Source: Vicia villosa (taxonomy: Eukaryota; Streptophyta; Magnoliopsida; Fabales; Fabaceae). From it: 64,000 nt of DNA. A model generated the notes under the pieces. That model was not told the DNA's origin and searched no databases. It saw nothing but the letters and a program-made list of their open reading frames with translations. Made by a program: the position numbers and the translations under genes. The stretch is from contig NW_026705419.1 in the NCBI RefSeq assembly GCF_029867415.1, forward strand, positions 248,001 to 312,000, given 5' to 3'. Position 1 is the first letter of the stretch, and each line of letters begins with the position of its first letter. Shown here piece after piece: positions 31,319-41,656 of the stretch.

Positions 31319-32842
31319 CTAAGCATCTTCATCAGACGAAGAACCAAATGCATTGTGCAGCTTGAGCTTCATGATTTTTTTCCCATAGTAAGCTTTCAAT
31401 TCGGCCTTTTCAGTCCTCAGCTTGTCAACAACATTCTTCCAATCATCAGGAGTCGGAGCGTTGCTTGTTGAGCCTTCCAGATTTTTCTTGCTTTCTTTGA
31501 TGTACCTCTTGATTGCAGCGTCTTTCTGGCGAATCTTCTCATCTTTGCTCATGAGCCATCCATCTTGATAATAGAGAGTTTCTTCGTGATCTTTCACTCT
31601 TTTCTTCAACTTTCTATTTTCCACCTCAGTGCTACGAAACTTTTCTTCCCAAGCATCTTTTTCTGTCCTCATTTTGGCTAAAGTGTCTTGGTATTCCTCC
31701 ATAGTGGGAATGTTGGGTCGTTGAGACACTGCAGGAAACATGGGTTTTTCATAAGTATAAGGCATTTGAAACTCCTTGGCTCTTTTCTTTACCCAGCAGG
31801 TGTAGGCGTCCATGGCAATGCAATTTCTTTCCTCACCTTTTTCTTTCCATCGGACGTCGTACCAAGCTCTCATCATTCTTGCTTTCAACTTTTTAGGATT
31901 ATCCCCTTCTCGGTAAAAGTATCCTTCCACTGAGGGACCAGCAGGTTTAACTGAATTTGCATACCCGAGTTGTCGTCGGGCCAGGACCGGATTGTAGTTA
32001 ATTCCTCCTTGTGTACCAATGAGGGGTACGTTGGCGAACTCTCCACAACTTTCAATGGTTTCTGTACCACAGCGAGCCAAGGTATACCAATGAATATCAT
32101 TATTAGTAAGAGACATAAGTCTTCGAGGCCAACGCAAGCCTTCTCGGTTTTCTGTGAAAATAGGAGACTCAGGTAAGTGTGAAACAATCCATTTGAACAA
32201 CAAAGGTGCACAACATACAATGATTCCACCGCCTTGGCGATTCCTATGATGGACAGAGAAATACATGTCACCAAGTAAAGTCGGAACAGGATTTCCATTC
32301 AGAAAGATTTTTATGGCATTGATATCAACAAAATTGTCGACATTGGGAAACAGAACCAACCCATAGATGAGCAAGGCTAGTATAGCTTTAAAAACTATCA
32401 TACTACCAGTTTCGATGAAATCAAAGGCTTTCTTTATCAGGAAGTGTGAGGTTAATCCCGGGAGGTTTCCTTTGGTAGTCCAATTACTCTCTACTTCAGA
32501 CTTTTTCATGTGGGTACTTGCTGCAATGACGTGTGACTTAGGAATGGCTTCCAAACCATTGAAGGGTATTTTGTCAGACACGGGGATACCCAAAAGATTG
32601 GCATATTCTTCCAAGGTCGGTACCAACTGGTAGTCTGGAAAGGTAAAACAACGGTAGACGGGATCATAGAACTGAACCAGAGTTTTGAGAAGTCCTTCAT
32701 CAACATGAGTGTTCAGGATAGGCAAAAGCTTTCCATAACTTTTCCTAAAATTAGAAGGATCTTGTACAGAAGATGCTAACTCTATCAGTCTTTCTACATC
32801 AGGCGCTTTGAAACCGTACTTTTTGGTATACCTTTTTTCCAT
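31319..32842 (-). CDS. E2 ORF1 protein (Ogre-specific extra ORF)
   Basis: 507 residues from MEKRYTKKYGF. It shares the block YRCFTFPDYQLVPTLEEYANLLGI with E1 and a related block with E3 (CFTFSGYQLAPTLEEYSHFL), plus ALLIYGLVLFPN and GTQGGINYNPVLARRQLGYA. The C-terminal 130 residues are charged and coiled-coil-like (EEYQDTLAKMRTEKDAWEEK onward) and end in SSSDEDA. The family resembles plant-mobile-domain/DUF7745-type proteins (from memory). The frame is intact; the function is unknown. Confidence 0.9.
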   Translation of the reverse strand: MEKRYTKKYGFKAPDVERLIELASSVQDPSNFRKSYGKLLPILNTHVDEGLLKTLVQFYDPVYRCFTFPDYQLVPTLEEYANLLGIPVSDKIPFNGLEAIPKSHVIAASTHMKKSEVESNWTTKGNLPGLTSHFLIKKAFDFIETGSMIVFKAILALLIYGLVLFPNVDNFVDINAIKIFLNGNPVPTLLGDMYFSVHHRNRQGGGIIVCCAPLLFKWIVSHLPESPIFTENREGLRWPRRLMSLTNNDIHWYTLARCGTETIESCGEFANVPLIGTQGGINYNPVLARRQLGYANSVKPAGPSVEGYFYREGDNPKKLKARMMRAWYDVRWKEKGEERNCIAMDAYTCWVKKRAKEFQMPYTYEKPMFPAVSQRPNIPTMEEYQDTLAKMRTEKDAWEEKFRSTEVENRKLKKRVKDHEETLYYQDGWLMSKDEKIRQKDAAIKRYIKESKKNLEGSTSNAPTPDDWKNVVDKLRTEKAELKAYYGKKIMKLKLHNAFGSSSDEDA

Positions 32843-33638
32843 AACTTAATCCTATAATGTTTGCAAAGAAAACTCTCTAAATTTTTTTGGAAAAATCATG
32901 TTTTTTATGGGAAAAGATGGTTTTTTTAATGAATGTATGAATGCATGGATGCATGGATGCCACATATTCAAACATGGTGAAACAAACATGGTAGTTCAAA
33001 CATGGTAACATGGTACTACAAACATGGTATACAAACATGGTAACGCAAACATGGTAACGCATAAGTTCAAAGGTCCAAAGTCACGAGCATGAGGTCAGAG
33101 AACCAAAAATGGGATAGTTCTAGTTAATCACCTGTACAACATGTTCTACTGATACGTCAGAGTCTACATTTTTCTTTCGGATATTACCGGCCTTCCACAA
33201 TTAAACTCATGAGCCAGTAATATTCTCAAGAAAAACTCGTCTGAGTGTGGTTCTCCGCATGACAACTAATCCAAGTCTTCACCTGAATAGTTTCTGCACC
33301 ACAACCTAATAAGGCCAGGATGGGTTGGGGTTCTACGGTCTCTCAGCTTCTACAGTTCAATGAAAGTAATAATGTCTTCGCTACGAAACATGCTAAACAT
33401 ATATTACCAACAAGGAACCTCCACTGAGCGGAAGGATTCTCACGTGCGCCTGCACATGACTATACCCTCCACCTAATTTCTTATGTGTACTTAATCCGGG
33501 TTAGGATTTGTCCATAATGTATCACTTGTAACAGAACCACACAAGTAACAGAACAAGAACCACACATATAACAAAAAATGAAATGAAAAAATAAAGAAAA
33601 TAAAAATAACCCTTCCTTTGGAAATAATAAAAAGATGG
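32843..33638 (-). other. E2 leader between PBS and ORF1
   Basis: About 800 bp with no supported gene. It holds a minisatellite of AAACATGGTA units (32965-33062) next to ATGCATGGATGC repeats, and GGTGGAGGGTATA on the element strand near 33461, matching a motif in the E1 leader. Confidence 0.6.
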
Positions 33639-33656
33639 TCCCCAGTGAAGTCGCCA
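33639..33656 (-). other. E2 primer-binding site (tRNA-Arg type)
   Basis: TGGCGACTTCACTGGGGA on the element strand, 6 nt inside the LTR. It differs from the E1/E3 site at two or three positions (TTCA for CTGC). Confidence 0.85.
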
Positions 33657-33859
33657 TTTTTCTGTCGCGGGCGAAAAACCGTTTTGTTCCTCTTTTTTGT
33701 GGGATGAGACACCTGATGCCTTCTTTGGGCTCGAGTGCTCATAAAAAATGATTTTTCTTTGTTTCGACCAAACTTTTTATTATTTCCAAAGGAGGAAAAG
33801 GAAAAAAGCTGCAATAACCTAAAAGTGGGGGGAGAGATCTTTGGGTAAGAGGGTTGGTT

Positions 33860-33891
33860 ATACGAAGGGAAGGTATTAGCACCCAACGTAT
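33860..33891 (-). promoter_or_regulatory. U5 hairpin of E2
   Basis: Arms ATACGTTGGG and CCCTTCGTAT on the element strand pair at eight of ten positions, the two exceptions being adjacent U-U. The loop TGCTAATACCTT is related to E1, E3 and E5. Confidence 0.55.
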
Positions 33892-34278
33892 CTGTAGTAC
33901 TCTACAGGTTTCTTTTCTTTGTTTTTCATTCCATATTGTTGAGAGGTTCTTGTGAAATTGGTGGGACCTAAGGTGTTTGTTTGATTATGCTCGCAAAGAT
34001 CATCGCGATCCTCTGCATACATATCCCTTAGAGGGAATCAGAGCATCTGTAGCTCGGGGTCTACGGGTGCTAAGGTTTGAATGGTTTTTTTGTTTTGTTT
34101 TGCTCGCCAAGGATCGACCTTGTGCCTACGTATTCTCAAAGGGATGTTGAGAAAGTCAGAGCAATCGTAGTTCCCACTTATGCTAGTGGAAGCAAAGGAA
34201 AATAGACAAATGTCGTCTAAATGCTAGATGTATCTAATCTATATCATCACATACATCTGTTTGTTTTTTATTTGTTTA

Positions 34279-34490
34279 ACCAGCCTTGTGGCAAAAACTT
34301 TCAATGAAGTCAGCCTTGTGACAAAAAGTTTTGATTAATCAGCCAGCCTCGTGGCAAAAGTTTCAATGAAGTCAGCCTTGTGACAAAAACTTTGATTAAT
34401 CAGCCAGTACGGTGGCAAAACAGTTTGATTGATTAGCCAGCCTTGTGGCAAAAGAAGATTGATTGATTAGCCAGACTTATGGCAAAAAAA
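34279..34490 (-). repeat. Array of CAGCCTTGTG hairpins in the E2 LTR
   Basis: Seven units of about 30-35 bp alternate GTCA-GCCTTG-TGAC and GCCA-GCCTTG-TGGC (variants GCCTCG, GTACGG, GACTTA). Arms change together while the loop is mostly kept. The same loop is in the E2 tail array near 1820. Confidence 0.75.
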
Positions 34491-34601
34491 GTTTGATTGA
34501 TTGATTGTTTGTGATGATATATAAGAGATACTCCTAGCATAGAGATGAAAAATGTCTAATCTCCTAGGGTATTTGATTTGGATATTGGGGATGCTTATAA
34601 G

Positions 34602-34880
34602 AAGCCCGTGGGTCCTTGTACGAAGCCCAAGAGGAGGCTATCCGAGGGTCCTTGCATTGTAAGCCCAAGAGGAGGCTATGGGAGGGACAATCCAGGGTCC
34701 TTGCATTGTAAGCCCAAGAGGAGGCTATGGGAGGGTCACTCGTTTGTACAAAGCCCAAGGGGAGGCATGGTATAGTTGGTTTGAGCTCTTAGAGCGATTT
34801 CACCGGGAAACCATACTCTATGTCCTAACCTAAACTAGTGGAGATTCTTTGCACGAAGCCCAATAGGAGGCTATGGGGAA
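34602..34880 (-). repeat. AAGCCCAAGAGGAGGCTATGG repeats in the E2 LTR
   Basis: Four adjacent imperfect copies and one more near 34855, period about 55-60 bp. Each contains the short inverted pair AGCC/GGCT. No coding potential is supported. Confidence 0.75.
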
Positions 34881-35127
34881 CCTAGTGTTGTACTAAGTTG
34901 AACAAGTATATATAACACAATCACAAGTATGAACAAGTACGAACAAATATGAACAAGTACATGAACAGATATGAACAGTTATACATATATGACAAAGTGT
35001 GTGTATATAATGGAGTTTATGAAGGAAATATACCTGTAAGCATGATCCATTTGTATACACAGGGCTCGGGACTCATATTCGGGGAGAAGTCCACTTGAAT
35101 TTATTCAAAGCTATGTAAACAGGTATT

Positions 35128-35678
35128 TACAAGGGGCTTGGGACTTATACCTACATGGAGGCCCATGGTATATTTTTGGGAAGATTTAAAGAAACCTTCA
35201 TTTTTGGTTTGTTATTCAGGGTTAAAAATCAAACTGATCGAGGTATGTACAAAAGAAAGTGTATGTACAAAAAAGCGTACAATGAAATACCTAATTTCAT
35301 GTACTGGAATGGGTATGTACAAAAGGGCTCGGGACTTATACCTACATGGAGGCCCATGGTATATTTGAAAAGTTTTGTTTCTTTGGAATTTTGTTGTTTT
35401 GAAAATGATTTGAAAATGATTTGAAAATTGTTTTGAAAAGATTTTGTTTTGAAGAAGTTTTATTGTTTTGAAAACTGTACAAAAGGAAAAAGGAGTGGGT
35501 CTTATACTCTCTAATATTCGAGAGGCCCCTGTTTTATTTTCATAAAACAGGGTGGATGGTTTGAAAAAGATGTGTGATTTGTTGTTAAAAAAAACTGTTT
35601 GAAAGTTTTGGAAAAAAGTTTTCTGTACAAAGAAAGACGAAAGGGACTTATACTCTCTAATATTCGAGAGGCCCCACA
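35128..35678 (-). repeat. Paired repeat panels in the E2 LTR
   Basis: GGGACTTATACCTACATGGA-type blocks occur near 35139 and 35333, each containing TATACC..GGTATA. CTTATACTCTCTAATATTCG-type blocks occur near 35501 and 35648, each with CTCTC..GAGAG. GTACAAA-rich spacers separate them. Confidence 0.7.
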
Positions 35679-36154
35679 TCGTTTTGAAAATCAATTGATC
35701 AATTAAAAAGATTTAATCAAAAGTTTCCTTTGAAAATAAAAAAGAAATGGTTTATCGTTTTTGAAAAGAATCGCGATCGCTCGTTTTAAAACGATTTGAA
35801 TTTTGAAAGAAGTCAATTTAATCAAGATAAACAAAAGATTATTCTCAATTAACACTTAGATGATTAGGGTTTGATCACAAAAAATATTTACAAGTGATTA
35901 GGTTTGAAAATCAAATGAAAAAGTAGTATTTAAAAGTATTTAAAAACATTTAAAAATATGTCATTTTAAACCTATTTAAAAATGTATCAAATAAATATTT
36001 TTTGGTGATTTTTTTTGGTATTCATAAAATATGTATATTAAATAAGAAGTGTTCAAAAAATGAAGAAAAAATAAGTTGATTTGATTAGTTAAATTAATTA
36101 ATGAAGTTTGTTAAAAAAATGAAAGAAAAAAAGTGTTAAAAAAAAGGTTTTGGT

Positions 36155-36222
36155 CCCTAAGGGTGTTGAACCCGTGACCTCTCTCTCACCAGCCAAAACA
36201 ACAACCAACTGAGCTGCGCGCG
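36155..36222 (-). other. tRNA-like module (A and B boxes) in the E2 LTR
   Basis: On the element strand GCTCAGTTGGTT and GGGTTCAACACCC are spaced about 42 nt, as in a tRNA gene, with AGGTCAC just before the B box and a nine-T run shortly after. The D and anticodon arms do not close well, so this is tRNA-derived rather than a working tRNA gene. It is in the same orientation as the element. Confidence 0.55.
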
Positions 36223-37170
36223 CAGCTTGTTAATGATACGCCTTCAGTTTATTATATTTTAAAACCAATGTTTGAATTTCCCAAACCAAATCTGGCGCCA
36301 AGAACACAACCCTAACTGAATTTTGAATTCCTTCAAATCTGCGTTGTTTTGATCGATCAAAGGGTCTATCTCACTCGGTTTTTCACAAGGAACATGATGG
36401 TGCCCTTTAATTTCATTTATTTTTGCTCTAAGATGATTAATTCTCTGATGAACACGAAGAACCCTAATATGACAAATCTTTGTGAAATCGTGTATGATCA
36501 TGATATGATGCAATTGATTGAGGGTTATTATTCAGTGATGGTGCAGAAACAAGATGGTAACTTAGTTTTTCATTTATGATGCATGTATGATAGAGTTTGA
36601 AGTTCATGAGCACTTACCTCAAAAACGGCCAAGCTGGAGATTGAATTTTGCAGAGGAGGTGTTACAGATGTTGTTGCTTGATCTGGACAGCTTCAATGAA
36701 CCTTAGGGAAGGTGTCTGGATGCTTGGAGTGAATTGAAAACACCTGGAGTAGTTGGAGGTACCCGATCTGCAGTTAAGCCCAAGTGTGAATCGAGCTCTA
36801 TGATTCTGATGTTTCAGGTTGATGATGAGTTTTTGGATAGCTCATATGTGATATATGTGAGGTGTTGGAAGTGTTAATTTGTACAGAAATGATCTGGAAT
36901 GAAGATTGGCATGATAAGGCTCTTTATGTGTTCATATGGAGGTTGAAGAGTGAATCTGAGTTTTGGGGTAATTTGGGGTGTGTGAGTGGTTCAAACACAT
37001 CCCATATGATGTTTATGAGTTGCTAGAACCATCACTTTGGCCATAACTTCAAGGGTTTGGAGGTTGAGTTTTCTACCTCTTTGGAAACTATGAAACTTGC
37101 AATTCAAGAAAGAAGAGAGAAAACCTATAATTGTGAGGTTTTGGTGTGAATTGAAGAGTGATTTGCACCT

Positions 37171-37180
37171 CTATTTATAG
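37171..37180 (-). promoter_or_regulatory. TATA box of the E2 5' LTR
   Basis: CTATAAATAG on the element strand, about 1.57 kb into the LTR; the start site would fall near 37145. Confidence 0.6.
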
Positions 37181-38752
37181 GCCAAACATTCTGAACTCAG
37201 AGCTTTGCAACTTGCTTCTTATTTGGTGATTTGGCACTTAAAGGATAGAAAGGAATCTTACCATTAAATGCATATGGTTAAAGTTACTAAACCATGGTTA
37301 AAATTGGCTATGCTTCTTATCTCTTTCCCATCTGTCTCAAATCAGAAAATATCTTCCAATTATTGCCTCTATGTATCATTACTTGGTCCATTTGGCAATT
37401 TGGCTCATAACTTTGGCAAAATGACTTGAAATTTCAAGTGAAAAGTTCACTAATGGCAAAATTCAAAACCATAGCTACACTTCAAATTTTTTTATGCTCT
37501 TGGACATTTTGGAAAGCTCATGTTACACACTTCAAAACCCTAGTTGAAAGTTTCTTCAAGATCCTTAAGGAAGTGGGTGAAAAAGATCCATGAACTTTGA
37601 GAAAAATGAAGTTTTAAGTGAATTTTTCAAAAGATGCCAACTTTGAAGCTCCATATCTCTTAAATGGTTGATCTTATGGAAAAAAATTATATGTGTCAAA
37701 GTTGTTTATTGGATCAAAATCTACAACTTTCATGTTGGAAGTTTTTTTCAGTTTGTAGGTGAAATTTTGAGTTATTCCCTTTCAAAGTTTGGAAAAAACC
37801 ATGAAAAACACTTAGAAAAATTTTCTAAGTATGAAAGTCAAACTTTTGACTTTTTGATTCTTGATTGATTTTCTTGATTTTTCTTGATCAAATGACTTCT
37901 CATATCATATATTGATGATTTAAAACTTCAAAAGTCATGGTTGACCAAAATTCCCCAAAAGTCAATGGTGATCTTGTACAGTTGACTTTTTCAGACGAAT
38001 CGCGTTTCTGGAGTTTTTAATGAAACAGGCTATCCTCATCAAATGAATGGTATGAATGGATCACATTGAAGCATTAGAGGATATTGAGCCATGGATTGAG
38101 TTGTGACACCATGTCTTGATTAAAAAGTCAGTTATTCAGTGAATTAGGTCAAAAACCCTAATTGTCGACCAGATGAAATTGATGACTGTGGATCTTGAAT
38201 TGAGATGTAATCTCCATTGGATATTGTCATAGGGATTATTTGAGGATGATTGAAACCTTTGATTGACTTCCTGGGGGTTTTTAGGGTTTCCCAAATGTGA
38301 TCCCTGATTTTAGTCCCTGATAGTTCAAAACCCTGATCTGAGGATTTGTCTGATCAATCTTTGTGTAGGAGATGTTATGAGCCAATGGATTAGGTCAAAA
38401 TGATGCACTTGAGGTCTTGATATCATGTCCCAAGTCACTAGGTCAAATTCTGAGCAGAAGTCAGGAGTATGTTGTCTTCAGGCAAAACCCTAGTCTGGTC
38501 GATTCAAAGCTGTTGAGCTTGTTGACATGAATCTCTGAGGACCAAATATTGATTGTAGATGAATATGATTCTTTGAGATGAAGGGAGAACAAAACCCTAA
38601 TTGATTGTTACTTGTACTGATGAGTGATTTCCTGATCAAATCCTGCTGAGTCACAAGTAGCAAACACAAGCTATGCAATTTGTTAGAGATGCAAATGATG
38701 CATATGCAGATGATATGAGGTGGTATCTTAGGTCAAAAATTGGGGTATGACA

Positions 38753-41409
38753 GTGGCTCAATTCGTCCAATCATGTCAATGCCCCACATGGCAAAGGGCC
38801 AAGGTGACGTCAGGACATTCAGAGGAGTTGGAGGAACATGAATTCTGTCAGCATACACTTGGCATTTGTGACATTTCTTTACGTATACATAACAATCACT
38901 TTCAATGGTCATCCAATAATATCCTGCTCGCAAGATCTTTTTGGCCATGGAGTGCCCATTGGAATGGGTTCCAAAAGATCCTTCATGAATTTCCCGCATG
39001 ATTAATTCTGCTTCGTGTCTATCCACGCATCTGAGCAAAACCGAATCATAGTTTCTTTTGTACAGGACGTCTCATGACAAGAAGAATTTGGATGCTAACC
39101 TTCGAAGCGTTCGCTTATCACCAATCGTAGCATCTTCGGGATACTCTTGCTTCTCAACATACCTCTTGATGTCGTAATACCATGGCTTTTCATCATACAC
39201 ATCTTCAGTAGTGAGACAATGAGCAGGGAACACATGGGCAGGCTCTTTGTAACGGAGGATCCTTATGTCTGGCACTTCTTTAGGGGAGCTAACTCTGAAC
39301 ATAGCTGCCAAAGTAGCCAAAGTAGCCAAAGCGTCTGCCAATTGATTTTCCTCTCGTGGGATATGATCGAAAGTGATTTCCTCGAAAGCGGGCAACAACT
39401 CCAAAATATAGTCCTTGTAAGGAACTAAGTTGGGGTGTCGTGTCTCCCAATCACCTCTTACTTGATGTATGACCAAGGCAGAATCCCCATAAACCTCGAG
39501 GATCTTGATCCTCATATCAATGGCTGCTTCGATGCCCATTATGCAAGCTTCGTACTCTGCGACATTGTTTGTGCAATCAAAGCATATTCTAGCTGTGAAA
39601 GGGATGTGGGTTTGACGAGGAGAAGTCAAAACTGCCCCAATACCATGGCCCATAGCATTTGATGCACCATCGAACGTGAGAGTCCATCGCTCTCCTGGTT
39701 CGGGTCCTTCATTATCATCCAGTTTCATGATATCTTCATCAGGAAAGTCAAACTTCATTGACTGATACTCTTCTAATGGCTGATGAGCAAGATGATCTGC
39801 AAGGACACTTCCTTTGATGGCCTTCTGTGTGACATACTGGATATCATATTCTGATAAGAGCATTTGCCACCGGGCTAGTCTTCCTGTAAGGGCCGGTTTT
39901 TCAAAGATGTACTTTATCGGGTCCATTTTGGAGATCAATAGAGTGGTGTGAGTCAGCATGTACTGCCTCAGTCGGCGAGCAGCCCATACCAAAGCACAGC
40001 AAGTTTTCTCGAGTAGTGAGTAGCGGGATTCACAATCGGTAAACTTTTTGCTCAGGTAATAAATGGCGCACTCTTTTCGACCAGACTCGTCATGTTGGCC
40101 CAGCACACACCCCATAGATCCTTCAAGCACAGTTAAGTACATAAGAAGTGGTCTTCCAGGAACCGGAGGCATGAGGATTGGTGGCTCTTGGAGATACTGC
40201 TTGATCTTTTCAAAGGCTTCTTGACAATGATCATCCCAACGGACATCTTGATTTTTGCGCAGCAACTTAAAGATGGGTTCACAAGTGTCAGTGAGATGGG
40301 AAATGAACCTGGCTATATAATTCAATCTCCCAAGGAACCCTCGAACTTCTTTTTCATTCTTTGGTGCTGGCATATTCTGTATTGCTCTTACTTTATCAGG
40401 GTCAACCTCAATCCCTCGTTGACTCACAATGAATCCAAGTAGCTTTCCCGATCGCACTCCAAAAGTGCACTTGTTTGGATTAAGCCTCAACTTGAATTTT
40501 CGCAAACGAGCAAACAATTTCACAAGATATGCCAAATGTTCCTCCTCAGTTTGGGATTTTGCAATCATATCATCGACGTATACTTCAATCTCCTTATGGA
40601 TCATATCATGGAAAAGGGTCACCATCGCACGTTGATACGTTGCACCAGCATTCTTAAGACCAAAAGGCATCACCTTATAACAATACGTACCCCACGGAGT
40701 AGTAAAGGTAGTCTTGGTCATATCTTCGGGAGCCATCTTTATTTGATTATAGCCAGAAAAACCATCCATGAAGGAGAACACCGAATACTGAGCAGTGTTG
40801 TCGACTAGCACATCAATATGAGGCAGAGGGAAATCATCCTTCGGACTTGCCCTATTCAAATCTCGGTAGTCAACACACATGCGTACCTTTCCGTCCTTCT
40901 TAGGAACAGGTACTATGTTTGCAATCCAAGGAGGATACTCACACACAGATAAGAAACCAGCCTTCAACTGTTTTTCAACTTCTTCCTTGATTTTCAAAGC
41001 CATATCAGGTCGAGTTCTTCGTGGTTTCTGCTTTACAGGCGGACATTCTGGTTTGAGCGGTAACCTGTGCATAACTATATCCGTGTCTAAACCAGGCATG
41101 TCTTCATATGACCAGGCGAAGATGTCAACATACCCTCGAAGCAGCTCAATCAACCTTCTCTTTACATCACTTTGCAAAGCGGCCCCTATCTTGACTTCTC
41201 TCTTTGCTTCTTCTGTACCGAGGTTGATGATTTCTATGGCTTCTTGATGTGGCTGAATAGATTTCTCTTCTTGTCTCAAAAGTCTAGCCAATTCCTCGGG
41301 GACTTCACAATCTTCCCCACTATCCTCATCAGCTTGGTCAATTGGATTCTCAAAGATATCAAGACGTGGAACTGTAACATTATCATTTTTGATGGAGTTC
41401 GGGCCGGAT
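38753..41409 (-). pseudogene. pol: E3 pol exon, nonsense mutation and split by E2
   Basis: The frame runs from the acceptor at 41410 through SGPNSIKND into RT (VPKKDGKVRMCVDYRDLN, YVDDM), RNase H (CVLGQHDESGRKE, FTDCESRYS) and the second RNase H (LTFDGASNAMGHGIGAV, NNVAEYEACIMGI, YGDSALVIHQ). A TGA at 39072-39074 replaces the glycine codon seen at the matching place in E2 (FFLNGD). Beyond it the integrase zinc region is intact (HSNGH, CHKCQ) up to GIDMIGRIEP, where E2 begins. The catalytic D and E residues of the integrase would be left of the window. Confidence 0.92.
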
Positions 41410-41656
41410 CTGCACGATGGATGATTTATGCCTTAGAGTGCAACACATAAAAGGGAAAAAAGAAAAGCTTTGCCATTTTTTGAAAAAGTTTTTTTTAAGT
41501 AAAAACAAAAATGAAAGAAATGGAACAGTAATTGCATGCGAAGATATGATTTTCATTCAATATTAGACAAATTGAAACAACATGGGGGCCCTTCTTTATA
41601 CAAGTGGTCAAAATGCTTAGGGCGAAGCATATGACTTATCGAAACAAGAAAATTAC
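41410..41656 (-). other. E3 phase-2 intron between protease and RT (247 nt)
   Basis: Donor GAGAT|GTAATT, acceptor TCGTGCAG|A. The donor TAA is again the gag-pro stop, and splicing makes AT+A, then TCC GGC, in frame with pol. Confidence 0.78.

Larger units (their letters stand above)
1..38752 (-). mobile_element. E2: Ogre-type Ty3/gypsy retrotransposon, 3' LTR cut by window edge, split by E1
   Basis: Minus-strand element with 3' LTR at 1-1229 (starting outside the window), tail 1230-3076 continued at 22899-23138, pol, intron, gag-pro, ORF1, leader, PBS and a full 5' LTR at 33663-38752. The shared 1229 bp of the two LTRs have equal length and I see one substitution (near 97 versus 37620), so insertion is recent. 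All frames are open. E1 lies inside its 3' tail, so E2 is older than E1. The right flank GTGGC (38753-38757) should be its target duplication, but the left copy is outside the window. Assignment to Ogre/Tat rests on ORF1, the pro-RT intron, the primer site and the double RNase H. Confidence 0.93.
33663..38752 (-). repeat. E2 5' LTR (5090 bp)
   Basis: On the element strand it opens TGTCATACCCC (38752) and closes CCGCGACA (33663). It contains a TATA box (37171-37180), a tRNA-like module (36155-36222), the U5 hairpin (33860-33891) and several repeat arrays in the R/U5 part. No protein-coding gene is supported. Confidence 0.95.

Noticed and set aside
34279..34490. Regular repeats resembling a CRISPR array
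   Set aside because: The genome is plant, the repeats are short inverted units inside an LTR, and there are no spacers of constant length or cas genes.
36155..36222. True tRNA gene
   Set aside because: A and B boxes are present, but the D, anticodon and acceptor arms do not form a cloverleaf; called tRNA-like only.
38733..38752. C-terminal residues of the E3 integrase frame
   Set aside because: The last few codons of that open frame are E2 LTR sequence, not integrase.
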